DNA of 44,459 nt from the NCBI GenBank assembly GCA_023259375.1, contig JAHFQC010000035.1, forward strand, positions 1 through 44,459. Direction: 5' to 3'. A program made the position numbers and the translations under genes. Under the pieces are notes generated by a model. It saw nothing but the letters and a program-made list of their open reading frames with translations, searched no databases and was not told the DNA's origin. This stretch comes from Alphaproteobacteria bacterium. GTDB taxonomy: Bacteria; Pseudomonadota; Alphaproteobacteria; Micropepsales; Micropepsaceae. Of this stretch, positions 8,937 through 17,895 are shown piece by piece (the stretch's first letter is position 1; every line of letters begins with the position of its first letter).

Positions 8937-8983
8937 TATGCAAGATATAATGTCATGAAGTTTTGCCGCAGGGCTCCCCTACA

Positions 8984-9089
8984 CGTCATGGCCGGGCGTT
9001 CGACCCGGCCATCCAGGCGGTGGTGAAATCTGGATCAGCGCCGGTAATTGCCCGGGCACTGGATGGCCGGATCAAGCCCGGCCATGACG
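8984..9089. repeat. Inverted pair of genome-dispersed GC-rich repeats
   Basis: Two copies of the motif CGTCATGGCCGGGC...CCGGCCATCCA lie in opposite orientation (8984-9015 and 9060-9089). Each is itself palindromic (GGCCGGG/CCCGGCC). Short repeats of this kind are widely scattered between genes in alphaproteobacteria. The second copy ends 8 bases from the aat stop codon and could act as a 3' hairpin. Confidence 0.75.
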
Positions 9090-9096
9090 AAGGTCC

Positions 9097-9765
9097 TCAA
9101 ATATCCTGGACGATCTTCATGACCAGGGCGCCCGGCCACGCGTTGGCTCCGTCGATGGGCGAAGAGGTCAGCCAACTCGCAGGGGCCGGGATCGCCTGAT
9201 TGAGCTTGGCGAGATAGCGCGCCCGCGGGATTTCGATCGCGCCGAGGGTGGCGAGGTGCGCCGTCAGAAACTGGGCGTCGAGCAGCCGGAAGCCGCCCGC
9301 CTTCAGCCGTGCCACCAGATGGACGAGGGCGACTTTGGAGGCATCGGTCACGTGCGAAAACATGCTCTCGCCGAAGAACGCGCCGCCCAGCGACACGCCA
9401 TAAAGCCCGCCCACCAGTTCGCCGTTCAGCCGGGTCTCGACCGAATGGGCATGGCCGGAAGTATGCAGCGCCGCGTAGAGCCGCAGGATCTCGTCGTTGA
9501 TCCAAGTGTCTTCGCGCCCCACGTCCGGCGCGGCGCAAGCCAGCATCACATCGCGGAATTGGGTATCGACCGTGACCGTGAATTTGTCCGAACGCACGGT
9601 GCGCGCCAGCCGTTTGGCGACATGGAAGGTCTCGAGCGGAAAGATGCCCCGTTTGTCGGGCGAGACCCAAAACAAGTCGGGATCGTCGCGCCGCTCGGCC
9701 ATGGGAAACAACCCTTCGGCATAAGCGCGAAGCACGATCTCAGGCGTGATTTTGGGCCCGTGCAT
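9097..9765 (-). CDS. aat: Leucyl/phenylalanyl-tRNA-protein transferase
   Basis: A 222-residue enzyme that transfers Leu or Phe from aminoacyl-tRNA to proteins with N-terminal Arg or Lys, marking them for the ClpAP N-end rule pathway; cytoplasmic. Family motifs in order: [59 protein letters not shown] and the late [18 protein letters not shown]. Length matches the family. It lacks a clear ribosome site. In relatives aat usually follows accB-accC; here a FucP-like transporter and an inverted repeat separate them. Confidence 0.96.
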   Translation of the reverse strand: MHGPKITPEIVLRAYAEGLFPMAERRDDPDLFWVSPDKRGIFPLETFHVAKRLARTVRSDKFTVTVDTQFRDVMLACAAPDVGREDTWINDEILRLYAALHTSGHAHSVETRLNGELVGGLYGVSLGGAFFGESMFSHVTDASKVALVHLVARLKAGGFRLLDAQFLTAHLATLGAIEIPRARYLAKLNQAIPAPASWLTSSPIDGANAWPGALVMKIVQDI

Positions 9766-9843
9766 GGAGGGAGCTTAGGGCGTTCGCCCGGAAATTTCAT
9801 AGCCATTTCTAGTCCCGCCAATGCGCATCTGCCCCGCGCGCAG

Positions 9844-9901
9844 CTCTGCCCCCGCGGGCAGCACGGTTTCGCCGTTTGGCACCAAGACCGTGGGGGCAGA
9901 G
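9844..9901. repeat. Short hairpin repeat related to 1914-2091
   Basis: CTCTGCCCCCGCGG (9844-9857) pairs with CCGTGGGGGCAGAG (9888-9901) with one G-T wobble. Internal words GCCCCCGCGGGC and CCAAGACCGTGGGGG are shared with the large palindrome at 1914-2091, so both belong to one repeat family. Confidence 0.6.
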
Positions 9902-9981
9902 CCGCGCGCGCGAGCGTCTCGCTGGGCTCGTCACAACATTTTCTCAATCGCAGCGTGTGATGCCTCCACAGGGAGGCGGCG

Positions 9982-10332
9982 ATGGAGTCGTGCTCGTTTC
10001 AGGCGGAGCGTCACCGCGTTGCGGCGCAGGACGGCGACCACTTTCTCGATTGCGACTGTCAGCCGCCCAATCATCGCGCTCACCGGCGCTGGTTCATGCT
10101 GGTCGTAGGCGTGTTTGCGCTGGCGATAGCGACGGCGCTCATCTGCGGCACCCTCAAGGGTCTGTCCGATATGGCGGCCGCGTTTCCCGGCCTCTCTTCG
10201 CTGGCGGAGGGAGCGGCTTGGGACAAGTTCTTCGCCGGATTTGGACGCGTCGCGGCGCTGGGGCTGGCCGCTATCATCGCTGCGATGATGTTCAGACGTC
10301 GTCGTCGGAAGACTGCGCCGTCGAAGAAATAG
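9982..10332 (+). CDS. Unrecognised small membrane protein
   Basis: A 116-residue frame with a good ribosome site (GGGAGG about 6 bases before the ATG). The N-terminal 36 residues are polar with Cys and His (CDCQPPNHRAHRR). Two hydrophobic segments follow (about residues 38-57 and 86-102), and the end is very basic (FRRRRRKTAPSKK). By the positive-inside rule both ends would be cytoplasmic. Its last 41 bases overlap the 3' end of the convergent transporter gene. No family recognised. Confidence 0.55.
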   Translation: MESCSFQAERHRVAAQDGDHFLDCDCQPPNHRAHRRWFMLVVGVFALAIATALICGTLKGLSDMAAAFPGLSSLAEGAAWDKFFAGFGRVAALGLAAIIAAMMFRRRRRKTAPSKK

Positions 10333-11530
10333 CGCGGTGCATCAGCGCAAAGGCGAGGATGCCGGCAAAGCAGAACACCGTCAGCAGCAGTTGCAGCGTT
10401 GTGAACGGCAACGCGACCCGGACGAACTGATGCACCATGCCGCCGGCCGCGCCGGCCATGCAGAGCAAGGCGGTTACCGGTTTCGTGCTCGCGCCGGCAT
10501 TGCAGATCGTCAGGCCCAGGATCGTCGGCCAGGTGATGGAGACGCAGAAACTCGCGGCCAATGCGGCGGCGGCGGCGGTCATGCCGCTGGATACGGTGGC
10601 CAGCAGCGCGCAGGCGATGCCGCCCACGGCAAATGCCGCCAGCACGGTGGCGGGCGCAATCCTGCGCATCAGCGCCGTACCGCTAATCCGCCCCACACCT
10701 AATGCCGCCAGCATCCAGACGATACTGTTGCCGAATATGCCGCTGGGGCGGCCGGGAAGGGCGTCGACCAGGCTGCGAACTTCCGGCGACCAGACGCTGA
10801 CTTGGGCCATGATCGCGAGCGCCTGGGCCGCGAGGGCGAAAAGAAAGCTGCGCTGCTTGAACAGCCGCCCGATCGCGATGGCACTGCCGCCTTTGATGCG
10901 GTCATCAGGCATATGCGGAAAACGCACTTCCTCGAACAGGTAGGCCAGCAGCAGCACGGCGATGCCCAGCACGATATACGGATGGGCAATCGCGGCGGAA
11001 TGGGTGGGGTCCGGCAGAATTTCGTGGGACCTCACCAGCCAAACGCCGATCACCATGCCGGCGAAGGCGCCGAGCGGATAAAACGACTGGGCCAGATTCA
11101 GCCGCCACACGAAGTGCTCGGGCCGGCCAAGGCTGGCGGCCAGCGGATTGCCGGCCACCTCCAGCGCAACCCAGCCGCATGCCATCACGGTGACGGCGAG
11201 CGTGAAGTATTGGTAGCTCAGGGCTTGGGTGGCGGGGTACAGCAGGAAGGAGCCGATGCCGATGGCACCGAGCCCGGCCAGAATCGCGATCTTGCCGCCG
11301 AACCGTCTTGCGAACAGCGCGGCCGGGAGCGCGCCGAAGAAATAGACCACGCTGTAGACGCTCTGCGTCGCCGCAAGTTCTTCGCCGCCGAGGTGAAACC
11401 GGCGGGCAAACTGCGGCACCAGCTCTTGGTAGAGCCAGTGGCCCATACCCCAGAGCGCGAACAGACTGACGGTGAGCGCAAAAGCGACGGTAAAATCGCC
11501 TTTCTTCGCCAAACGCCGCTCGCCCGCCAT
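10292..11530 (-). CDS. Sugar permease of the major facilitator superfamily (FucP-like)
   Basis: A 412-residue inner-membrane transporter with about 12 hydrophobic segments, most like the fucose/glucose/galactose:proton symporters (FHS family). Landmarks are the early FALWGMGHWLYQELVPQF segment, a loop-2 region with ALFARRFGGKIAILAGL, then VALEVAGNPLAASLG and LNLAQSFYPLGAFAG, which match FucP's conserved asparagine/glutamine positions. The substrate cannot be told from sequence; fucose or a related hexose is plausible. I chose the ATG at 11530; the frame is open further upstream but that stretch is not family-like. It is isolated, with no sugar catabolic gene next to it. Confidence 0.85.
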   Translation of the reverse strand: MAGERRLAKKGDFTVAFALTVSLFALWGMGHWLYQELVPQFARRFHLGGEELAATQSVYSVVYFFGALPAALFARRFGGKIAILAGLGAIGIGSFLLYPATQALSYQYFTLAVTVMACGWVALEVAGNPLAASLGRPEHFVWRLNLAQSFYPLGAFAGMVIGVWLVRSHEILPDPTHSAAIAHPYIVLGIAVLLLAYLFEEVRFPHMPDDRIKGGSAIAIGRLFKQRSFLFALAAQALAIMAQVSVWSPEVRSLVDALPGRPSGIFGNSIVWMLAALGVGRISGTALMRRIAPATVLAAFAVGGIACALLATVSSGMTAAAAALAASFCVSITWPTILGLTICNAGASTKPVTALLCMAGAAGGMVHQFVRVALPFTTLQLLLTVFCFAGILAFALMHRAISSTAQSSDDDV

Positions 11531-11694
11531 GGAAGTCTCGCCGAATTGATGTGGCCGAGGGTACGGCGCCCCCCTTAAAGAACCGCTGTCGAGTTGTGGG
11601 AAATACGGGTGAAACCGCACGTATAAGTAATTCCCCTTATGTCTTTCGAGGGTGGAGCGTGGGCCGGAATGCGATGAAAATTACCGCCGCCCAC

Positions 11695-11723
11695 TTGAAT
11701 GTTCGTTGTTTGTCTGCTACAGT
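11695..11723 (+). promoter_or_regulatory. Promoter-like sequence driving repeat copy A
   Basis: TTGAAT (11695-11700), 17-base spacer, TACAGT (11718-11723), ending 17 bases before the left end of the 352 bp element. An equivalent arrangement precedes the other copy, although the surrounding DNA differs. Confidence 0.45.
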
Positions 11724-11740
11724 TGTGTGGTATTTATGTT

Positions 11741-12093
11741 GGAGTGCCACGGCAAACCAGCGGCCAAGGACCCTCGCGACGTCCCGATCCGTGGAGCAAC
11801 GTCGAGATAGAACTGACCCAGGACGCCCAGCTCGCGTGGGCGCCAGACGGTTCAGGCCAGCGCAGGACCGGCACAAGACCGTATAAGCCCGCGTAAATCC
11901 GAGGAGGTGGCGGCATCGGCGGCGGCAAAGACGCGGAAGAGCCTGGATCGTGCGGGTATCAGGGCCTGCAGACTGTGCCTGTCACCGGCCGCTTGAGTGC
12001 GGTCCTTGCGGGCGCCCTGCATCCGGAGGGCACTCCCCGAAACAGGCGGACCTCGGGAAAAGCGGGCCCGCCTTCGGCACATTTAAAAGGGCC
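11741..12093 (+). repeat. 352 bp inverted repeat copy A, candidate structured RNA
   Basis: This element is about 94-95% identical by eye to the reverse complement of 19269-19620 (roughly 20 differences). It starts at GGAGT and ends exactly next to the stop codon of accC. Conserved hairpins include CGCCCA-GCTCGCG-TGGGCG (11824-11842) and a terminal stem CCGAA...GGCGG with CCGCC-TTCGG (about 12038-12076). The terminal loop differs between copies while the stem is kept. A 60-base stretch (about 11881-11940) has no differences. The short reading frames inside are not conserved at synonymous sites, so protein coding is unlikely. A promoter-like sequence precedes it. It matches no RNA family I know (not RNase P, tmRNA, 6S or SRP). 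A non-mobile intergenic repeat is the alternative. Confidence 0.6.
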
Positions 12094-13440
12094 TTACGCC
12101 CTCTTCTTCGCCAGGAAGTGTTCCAGCCAGTGGATGTTGTAGTTGCCGTCGATGATGTCGGGCTCGCGCACCAGCATCTGGAACAGCGGGATGGTGGTTT
12201 CGATGCCGTCCACCACCAGCTCATCGAGCGCCCGGCGCAGCCGCATCAGGGCTTCGTTGCGGGTCTTGGCGTGGACGATCAGCTTGCCGGTGAGGCTGTC
12301 GTAATAGGGCGGGATGCGGTAGCCCGAATAGATGTGAGAATCGAACCGCACGCCCAATCCGCCCGGCATGTGGAATTGTTTGATCAGGCCCGGCGAGGGC
12401 AGGAAGGTGAAAGCGTTCTCGGCGTTGATGCGGCACTCGATGGCATGGCCGGAGAAGACAATGTCCTTCTGCGTGAACGACAGCGGCAAGCCCGCGGCGA
12501 CGCGGATCTGTTCGCGCACGATGTCGACGCCGGAAATGGCCTCGCTGATCGGATGCTCGACCTGCAGGCGGGTGTTCATTTCGATGAAGTAGAAGTGGCC
12601 GTCTTCGTAGAGGAACTCTATCGTGCCGGCGCCGAGATACCCGAGCTTTTCGAGCGCGCGGGTGACGACGCCGCCGATCTCGTCGCGCTGGGTGTCGTTG
12701 AGCGCCGGGCTGCCGGCTTCTTCCCAGACCTTCTGATGGCGCCGCTGCAAGGAGCAGTCGCGCACGCCGAGATGCACCACATGGTGGTGACTGTCGGCGA
12801 GGATCTGCACTTCGATATGGCGCGGCGTCTGGAGATATTTCTCCATGTAGACCGCATCGTTGCCGAAGGCGGACTTGGCTTCGGCTTTGGCGGTCGACAG
12901 CGCAAAAGAAAGTTCTTCCGGCTTGGTCGCCACTTTCATGCCGCGGCCGCCGCCGCCGGCCGTCGCCTTGATCAGTACCGGATAGCCCATATCGGCGGCG
13001 ATTTTCAGCCCTTCTTCTTCGCTCTCGACCGCGCCCTCAGAGCCAGGGACGGTCGGAATGCCGACTTCCTTGACGGTCTGCTTGGCGACGATCTTATCGC
13101 CCATGACGCGGATATGTTCCGGCGTCGGGCCGATGAAAGTGAGCTTGTGCTCCTGAACGATCTCGGCAAAGCGGGCATTCTCGGAGAGAAAGCCATAGCC
13201 GGGATGGATCGCCTGCGCGCCGGTGATTTCCGCTGCCGCGATGATCGCCGGAATGTTGAGATAGCTCTGCGCCGTCGCCGGCGGACCGATGCAAACGCTC
13301 TCATCGGCCAGACGGACATGCATGGCCTCGGCATCGGCGGTGGAGTGCACCGCTACCGTGGAGATGCCCATCTCCTTGCAGGCGCGGATGATGCGAAGCG
13401 CGATCTCGCCGCGGTTGGCGATGAGGATTTTATCGAACAT
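12094..13440 (-). CDS. accC: Acetyl-CoA carboxylase, biotin carboxylase subunit
   Basis: A 448-residue ATP-grasp enzyme that carboxylates biotin on AccB, the first half-reaction making malonyl-CoA for fatty acid synthesis. Landmarks: MFDKILIANRGEIALRIIRA, IHPGYGFLSENA, the glycine-rich KATAGGGGRGMK, HIEVQILAD, RDCSLQRRHQK, then FYFIEMNTRLQVEHP with the metal-binding Glu/Asn and catalytic Arg. Length is typical. Start ATG overlaps the accB stop by one base (TAATG), so the two are coupled. The stop codon abuts the 352 bp repeat copy A, whose hairpin may form the mRNA 3' end. Confidence 0.98.
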   Translation of the reverse strand: MFDKILIANRGEIALRIIRACKEMGISTVAVHSTADAEAMHVRLADESVCIGPPATAQSYLNIPAIIAAAEITGAQAIHPGYGFLSENARFAEIVQEHKLTFIGPTPEHIRVMGDKIVAKQTVKEVGIPTVPGSEGAVESEEEGLKIAADMGYPVLIKATAGGGGRGMKVATKPEELSFALSTAKAEAKSAFGNDAVYMEKYLQTPRHIEVQILADSHHHVVHLGVRDCSLQRRHQKVWEEAGSPALNDTQRDEIGGVVTRALEKLGYLGAGTIEFLYEDGHFYFIEMNTRLQVEHPISEAISGVDIVREQIRVAAGLPLSFTQKDIVFSGHAIECRINAENAFTFLPSPGLIKQFHMPGGLGVRFDSHIYSGYRIPPYYDSLTGKLIVHAKTRNEALMRLRRALDELVVDGIETTIPLFQMLVREPDIIDGNYNIHWLEHFLAKKRA

Positions 13441-13889
13441 TAGTTGATGACGACGAGGGTTTGACCAAACTCGACCGGCTCAGTGTCGTTGACGCAGATT
13501 TCGGTGATCGTACCGGCCCGCGGCGCGGCGATCGGGTTCATGGTCTTCATCGCTTCCACGATCAAGAGCGTGTCGCCTTCCGACACCTTGTCGCCGACCT
13601 TGACGAACGGCGGCTTGCCGGGCTCGGGCGCCACATAGACGGTACCGACCATCGGTGACGGCACGGCGCCTGCCGGCGGGCCTTTCGGTTTGGCCGGGGC
13701 AGGGGCTTCTCCCGCCGGCGCGGCCGGAGCCGCTGCGAACTGCGTGGAGGGCCCTGCAACGTAAGAATTCGTCACCTGCCGGACGACCCGCAGGCGTGCA
13801 CCGCCTTGTTCGACCTCGATCTCGGTCAGACCGGTTTCCGTAAGCAGTTCTGCCAATTCCCGGATCACCGAAGAATCGATACTCGGCAT
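13440..13889 (-). CDS. accB: Biotin carboxyl carrier protein of acetyl-CoA carboxylase
   Basis: Carrier subunit of acetyl-CoA carboxylase. A short N-terminal region (VIRELAELLTETGLTEIEVE) is followed by a flexible Ala/Pro linker and a C-terminal biotinyl domain with VEAMKTMNP; the Lys (residue 115 from this start) is biotinylated. I prefer the ATG at 13889 (149 residues), which has GGAAGGG 7 bases upstream and matches the family N-terminus. A second ATG at 13949 overlaps the aroQ stop (ATGA) and would add 20 residues, so the start is not settled. It is part of the tight aroQ-accB-accC run. Confidence 0.93.
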   Translation of the reverse strand: MPSIDSSVIRELAELLTETGLTEIEVEQGGARLRVVRQVTNSYVAGPSTQFAAAPAAPAGEAPAPAKPKGPPAGAVPSPMVGTVYVAPEPGKPPFVKVGDKVSEGDTLLIVEAMKTMNPIAAPRAGTITEICVNDTEPVEFGQTLVVIN

Positions 13890-13945
13890 TTTATTACCCT
13901 TCCCGAGGGGGATGCGTGCTCCAATGGATTTCACATCCTTCATGT

Positions 13946-14395
13946 TCATTCCGCAGCCTCTTCGATCAGGGACGCCAGCGCGTCCACAGCAAGCACATAA
14001 CTGTTCGCGCCAAATCCGACGATCAGGCCCTTGGCCACAGGGCTGATCAACGAATGGTGGCGGAACTCTTCCCGGGCAAAGGTATTCGACAGGTGCACCT
14101 CGATGACCGGGAGATCGAGGGCCCTCAGAGCGTCATGAATCGCGACCGAGGTGTGGGTGTAGGCGCCGGCGTTGATAATGACGCCAACCGACTTTAGTCG
14201 CGCTTCCTGGATCCACTCAACCAGTTCACCTTCGTGATTGGATTGGCGGAAAACCACCTCCAATCCGTGCGCTTTGGCCTCCGCGACGGTCATGTCGCCG
14301 ATGTCCGCGAGCGTGGTGCGGCCATAAATGTTCGGCTCCCGCGTCCCGAGGAGGTTGAGATTAGGCCCGTTGAGGACATATATCGCCTTGGACAA
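13946..14395 (-). CDS. aroQ: 3-dehydroquinate dehydratase, type II
   Basis: A 149-residue dodecamer-forming enzyme that removes water from 3-dehydroquinate to give 3-dehydroshikimate in the shikimate pathway. Family residues visible: [18 protein letters not shown] with the catalytic Tyr24, [13 protein letters not shown], the [17 protein letters not shown] block, and PVIEVHLSN with the catalytic His. The start is TTG at 14395, with GGAG 8 bases upstream; no ATG fits. It begins the aroQ-accB-accC operon and is divergent from thiS-thiG. Confidence 0.96.
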   Translation of the reverse strand: MSKAIYVLNGPNLNLLGTREPNIYGRTTLADIGDMTVAEAKAHGLEVVFRQSNHEGELVEWIQEARLKSVGVIINAGAYTHTSVAIHDALRALDLPVIEVHLSNTFAREEFRHHSLISPVAKGLIVGFGANSYVLAVDALASLIEEAAE

Positions 14396-14474
14396 GAAAG
14401 GCTCCGTAACCGGTTCGGATTCGCCTTATAATGGGCAATCCGCCTTCCGCAAACATCAATCGGGAACAGGCTTT

Positions 14475-15476
14475 ATGGCTTTGACAGTGACTATCAACGG
14501 GGAAACGCGCCAACTGAACGGTTCGGTCAATTTAACCGAGCTGGTCACCCAAATGGGCCTGGACCCGGCCAAGATCGCCGTCGAACGCAACCTGGAGGTC
14601 GTGCCCCGGTCTCAATACAAGGATATTACCGTGACTGATGGGGATCGTCTGGAAATTGTGCACTTTATCGGGGGCGGCAACGCCCCCGTGGCGGAGCCGC
14701 GCCCCGTCGACAAGCCGCTGGTGATTGCCGGCCGCACGTTCAAGTCGCGACTCATCATCGGCACCGGGAAGTACAGATCCTACGCGCAGAATGCCGCCGC
14801 CGCCGAAGCGGCCGGGGCCGAGATGGTCACCGTCGCCGTGCGCCGGGTGAATCTCACCGACAACTCGTCCGAAAAGCTGGTCGATTTCGTCGATCCCAAG
14901 AAATACACCTACCTGCCCAACACGGCGGGCTGCTTCACCGCCGAAGACGCCATTCGCACCCTGCGGCTGGCCCGCGAGGCGGGCGGCTGGACCCTGGTCA
15001 AGCTGGAAGTCCTGGGCGACAAGAAAACGCTTTATCCCAACATGATCGAGACCATTCGGGCCACCGAGCTCCTCATCAAAGAGGGTTTCCAGGTGATGGT
15101 CTATTGCAGTGACGATCCGCTGATCGCCAAGCGCCTGGAAGAGATGGGCGCGTGCGCAATCATGCCGCTCGCGGCGCCGATCGGTTCCGGCCTCGGCGTG
15201 CAGAATCCGGTCGGCATCCGCATGATCATCGAAGAGGCCAAGGTGCCGGTGATCGTCGATGCCGGTGTCGGTACAGCCTCGGACGCCGCGGTGGCGATGG
15301 AGCTCGGTTGCGATGCGGTGCTGATGAACACCGCCATCGCCGAAGCCAAGGATCCGGTGATGATGGCCGCCGCCATGCGGCACGCGGTGGAAGCGGGCCG
15401 TCTGGCCTATCTGGCCGGCCGCATGCCGAAAAAGCGCTACGCCGATCCTTCAAGCCCGCTGGCGGGGCTGATCTAG
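14475..15476 (+). CDS. thiSG: ThiS-ThiG fusion: sulfur carrier and thiazole synthase
   Basis: One frame of 333 residues joining two thiamine thiazole enzymes that are normally separate. Residues 1-68 are ThiS-like (ubiquitin-fold, [16 protein letters not shown]) ending in FIGGG at 64-68, where ThiS normally ends in Gly-Gly and carries the sulfur as a thiocarboxylate. After a short linker ([13 protein letters not shown]), residues about 81-333 are Thi[18 protein letters not shown] with Schiff-base Lys176, [19 protein letters not shown] and [14 protein letters not shown]. ThiG condenses deoxyxylulose phosphate, dehydroglycine and sulfur into the thiazole. Because the fused Gly-Gly is internal, sulfur loading would need cleavage or another carrier. 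No frameshift is involved; the linker is in frame. A terminator follows. Confidence 0.94.
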   Translation: MALTVTINGETRQLNGSVNLTELVTQMGLDPAKIAVERNLEVVPRSQYKDITVTDGDRLEIVHFIGGGNAPVAEPRPVDKPLVIAGRTFKSRLIIGTGKYRSYAQNAAAAEAAGAEMVTVAVRRVNLTDNSSEKLVDFVDPKKYTYLPNTAGCFTAEDAIRTLRLAREAGGWTLVKLEVLGDKKTLYPNMIETIRATELLIKEGFQVMVYCSDDPLIAKRLEEMGACAIMPLAAPIGSGLGVQNPVGIRMIIEEAKVPVIVDAGVGTASDAAVAMELGCDAVLMNTAIAEAKDPVMMAAAMRHAVEAGRLAYLAGRMPKKRYADPSSPLAGLI

Positions 15477-15499
15477 TTCTTGCGCGAACTCCTAAAAGC

Positions 15500-15530
15500 A
15501 AATGGCCGCCACAATGGGCGGCCATTTTTG
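15500..15530. terminator. Bidirectional terminator between thiSG and the DsbA-like gene
   Basis: An 11-base perfect stem AAATGGCCGCC/GGCGGCCATTT with a short loop, followed by TTTTTG on the plus strand. It separates two convergent genes. Confidence 0.88.
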
Positions 15531-15549
15531 TTGCGCGCGAGAACGCCCG

Positions 15550-16287
15550 TTATTTCACGAGTTTCTTTAGCTCGTCCTCGGTGATTTCGCCTTCGTGCAC
15601 CTGGCCGTTGACGATGAACATCGGCGTGCCGCTGAAGCTCATTTCGCGCGCCAAGCGATAGCCGGCGAGCAGAGCCTTGTCGGTCTCGGGTGCATTGAGG
15701 TCGCTGGCGAGCTTGGGGATGTCGAGACCGGCCTTCTGCGCCACTTGCAGCATCAGCGCCTGATCGACGGCGCCGCTTTCGGCCATCATGCCGAAATGGA
15801 GGGCGAGAAACTTATCGCCTTGCTTATGGGCGGCGATTGAGGCGCGCGCGGCATTCGACGAAGCCTCGCCGAAGATCGGGAATTCGATGAAGGCGAAGCG
15901 GGTATCGGCCTTGTGCTTGTCCATGAACGCCTTCACGGCCGCCGAGGTGTTGCGGCAGTGGCCGCAATTGTAGTCGTAAAACTCGATGACCGTGTTCTTG
16001 GCGCTGGCCGGGCCGGTGACATAGGCGACCTTGGGATCAAGGAATTTGCTGACGCCGAGCTTCTTGATTTTATCGATCTGCGCCTGGCGCGCTTCGGCAG
16101 CCTGTTGTTCTTCCGCCAGCGCCTGCATCTGCAGCACCAGCTTGGGATGGCCGAGCAGATAGGACTGCAGCCGCGCGTCGGTCGCGGTCGGCACGACATG
16201 CAGCGCCACGGCGCCCGCCATCACGGCAACGGCGACGATGGCGCCAACGAGGCCGCCCACGACGGCAGTCTTCAGGTTTGCTTGCAC
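15550..16287 (-). CDS. DsbA-family thiol oxidoreductase
   Basis: A 245-residue membrane-anchored periplasmic thioredoxin-fold protein. One N-terminal hydrophobic segment (residues about 9-30) acts as anchor or signal. A helical region follows, then the thioredoxin fold with the active site CGHC (Cys108, Cys111) in FYDYNCGHC, and later the cis-Pro loop SFSGTPMFIVNGQ. It resembles the DsbA/Com1 type that oxidises or isomerises disulfides in exported proteins. Start is GTG at 16287 with AAGGGG about 8 bases upstream. The M48 protease gene lies upstream on the same strand, 90 bases away. Confidence 0.9.
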   Translation of the reverse strand: MQANLKTAVVGGLVGAIVAVAVMAGAVALHVVPTATDARLQSYLLGHPKLVLQMQALAEEQQAAEARQAQIDKIKKLGVSKFLDPKVAYVTGPASAKNTVIEFYDYNCGHCRNTSAAVKAFMDKHKADTRFAFIEFPIFGEASSNAARASIAAHKQGDKFLALHFGMMAESGAVDQALMLQVAQKAGLDIPKLASDLNAPETDKALLAGYRLAREMSFSGTPMFIVNGQVHEGEITEDELKKLVK

Positions 16288-16376
16288 GATATCGGCCCCT
16301 TCAGTTCTTTGTCGCGCTTCTTATCCGATAACCGCCGTAACACGCTGTCGCTAACGGCTCCACTTATCGGGAAGCG

Positions 16377-17786
16377 CTAGTTGCCCCGCATCTGCTTCAT
16401 CTGGGAGACGCCAACCGCAACGATGTCGTTGGCCCGTTCCCAATCGGGCGATCCTTTGGTCAGCTTCTGGCGCGAACGCATGGCGAAAATGGCGGATTTG
16501 CGCAAGTCCCCGACCGAGTAATAGCGCTCGGCGGTGGCCAGGTCCGCCATCGGGGCATTGCCCAGATCGCTATAGGCCTGGGCCATCTGGTACCAGCCGA
16601 ACGGGCTTTCGCTGTCCTGCTGCATCGCAATCTTGAGGTTTTCGATTGCCTTCTGCTCGTACGCCTTCTGGCCGGTGGCGACCTGGGCGGCGGCGAGGGC
16701 AACGCGAAGCTCGGGTGCGTCCGGCATCAGGTTGACGCTCTTCTGGTAGGGATCGATGCCTTTCAGGGGCTGGCTCATCGACACGTAGATCTGGCCGAGC
16801 ACTTCGTAGAAGAATGGGTTCTTGGGTTCTTCCTTGATCAGGCTGTTGATCTCTTCCAGCGCCGCTTTGAGGTTCGGCTGGCGCATATAGACCATGGCGC
16901 GGGCATAGCGGGCCGGCGCGCTCTTGTTGGTCAGGGGATAGCGATAGAGCACATCCTGCACCGGCAGCTGGTAGCCGATGATCTTGGCCTTGACCATTTC
17001 GAAGGCGTGGATGGCTTGCGGGCTGTCGGGTACGTCGCGATAGGGCGAGCCTTCCGCAATCGTACGCATGTTCTCGACGCGGTCGCGGCTGGCCGGGTGA
17101 GAGGTCGCGAACTGCTCGGGGTTCTTCACGATCATGGCTTCTTCGTTCGCCATGCGCTCGAAGACGTTGACCATGCCCATGCCGGACTGGTGGATGGCGC
17201 GCAGGTATTTCTGGCCCATCTGGTCGGCGGTGGCTTCCTGGACCCGGCTGAACTGGAAGAACTGGGCCGCTGCGGCGCTTTGGCCCACCCCCATCAGCAC
17301 CATGGCCGCTTCGCCGGCACCGGCGATCGCCGCACCGATACCGAGCGCCATCGACAGCAGCATCGGGATCTCGGCCTTGGCGATGGCATCGGAGCCGCGG
17401 GAAAGGTGGCCGCCCGCCATGTGGCCGGTCTCGTGCGCCAGGACGCCGATGATCTCGTTCGGGTTCCTGAGCTGAATGAAAAGGCCGGTGTTGACGAAGA
17501 TATTCTGGCCCTCGGCGACAAACGCATTCAGCGAGGTGTCGCCGACGATGTACATCTTCACGGCATTGGGATCGATGCCGGCAACGCTGAGGATTGGCTC
17601 TTCATAGGAGCGCACCAGCCGCTCGGTCTCGGTGTCCTGCAGCAGGGAGATGCCTTGCGCGGACGCCGGTCCGATCTGCAGCCAGAATGCGCCGATGAAA
17701 CCGAGCGCGAACCCGGTGATGCGGCGAACACGGTCCGATACGAATCTGCGTCCTTGAAACCGGTGCAGAGGGTTGCAAATTGCCAA
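16377..17786 (-). CDS. M48-family periplasmic metalloprotease with TPR repeats (BepA-like)
   Basis: A 469-residue exported zinc protease. The signal peptide (GFALGFIGAFWLQIGPASAQ) ends near residue 44. The catalytic zinc site VLAHETGHMAGGHLS has HETGH at 118-122, with the downstream zinc ligand Glu expected in EATADQMG. A C-terminal half of TPR-like helices follows (residues about 290-460). This layout matches BepA/YfgC, which helps assemble or degrade outer-membrane proteins such as LptD. The start is TTG at 17786 with GAGG 7 bases upstream; no ATG or GTG gives an intact signal. It is divergent from the GGT-like gene, about 110 bases away. Confidence 0.9.
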   Translation of the reverse strand: MAICNPLHRFQGRRFVSDRVRRITGFALGFIGAFWLQIGPASAQGISLLQDTETERLVRSYEEPILSVAGIDPNAVKMYIVGDTSLNAFVAEGQNIFVNTGLFIQLRNPNEIIGVLAHETGHMAGGHLSRGSDAIAKAEIPMLLSMALGIGAAIAGAGEAAMVLMGVGQSAAAAQFFQFSRVQEATADQMGQKYLRAIHQSGMGMVNVFERMANEEAMIVKNPEQFATSHPASRDRVENMRTIAEGSPYRDVPDSPQAIHAFEMVKAKIIGYQLPVQDVLYRYPLTNKSAPARYARAMVYMRQPNLKAALEEINSLIKEEPKNPFFYEVLGQIYVSMSQPLKGIDPYQKSVNLMPDAPELRVALAAAQVATGQKAYEQKAIENLKIAMQQDSESPFGWYQMAQAYSDLGNAPMADLATAERYYSVGDLRKSAIFAMRSRQKLTKGSPDWERANDIVAVGVSQMKQMRGN

Positions 17787-17895
17787 GGCTTGACCTCTCC
17801 TCTTCGGCCCATGACGGTAGGTTCGCGACGTGCTTGCGTCAACGGAGGGCGGGCCTCAAGTGAATTCGACAACAGCCAAGGATTACGGGCAATTC

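Noticed and set aside
9876..10430. Alternative 184-codon frame over the small membrane protein
   Set aside because: The frame at 9982-10332 has a ribosome site and membrane segments; this one is basic and low in hydrophobic runs.
11741..12093. Known RNA for the 352 bp element (RNase P, tmRNA, 6S, group II intron)
   Set aside because: Hallmark motifs of these RNAs were not found on either strand.
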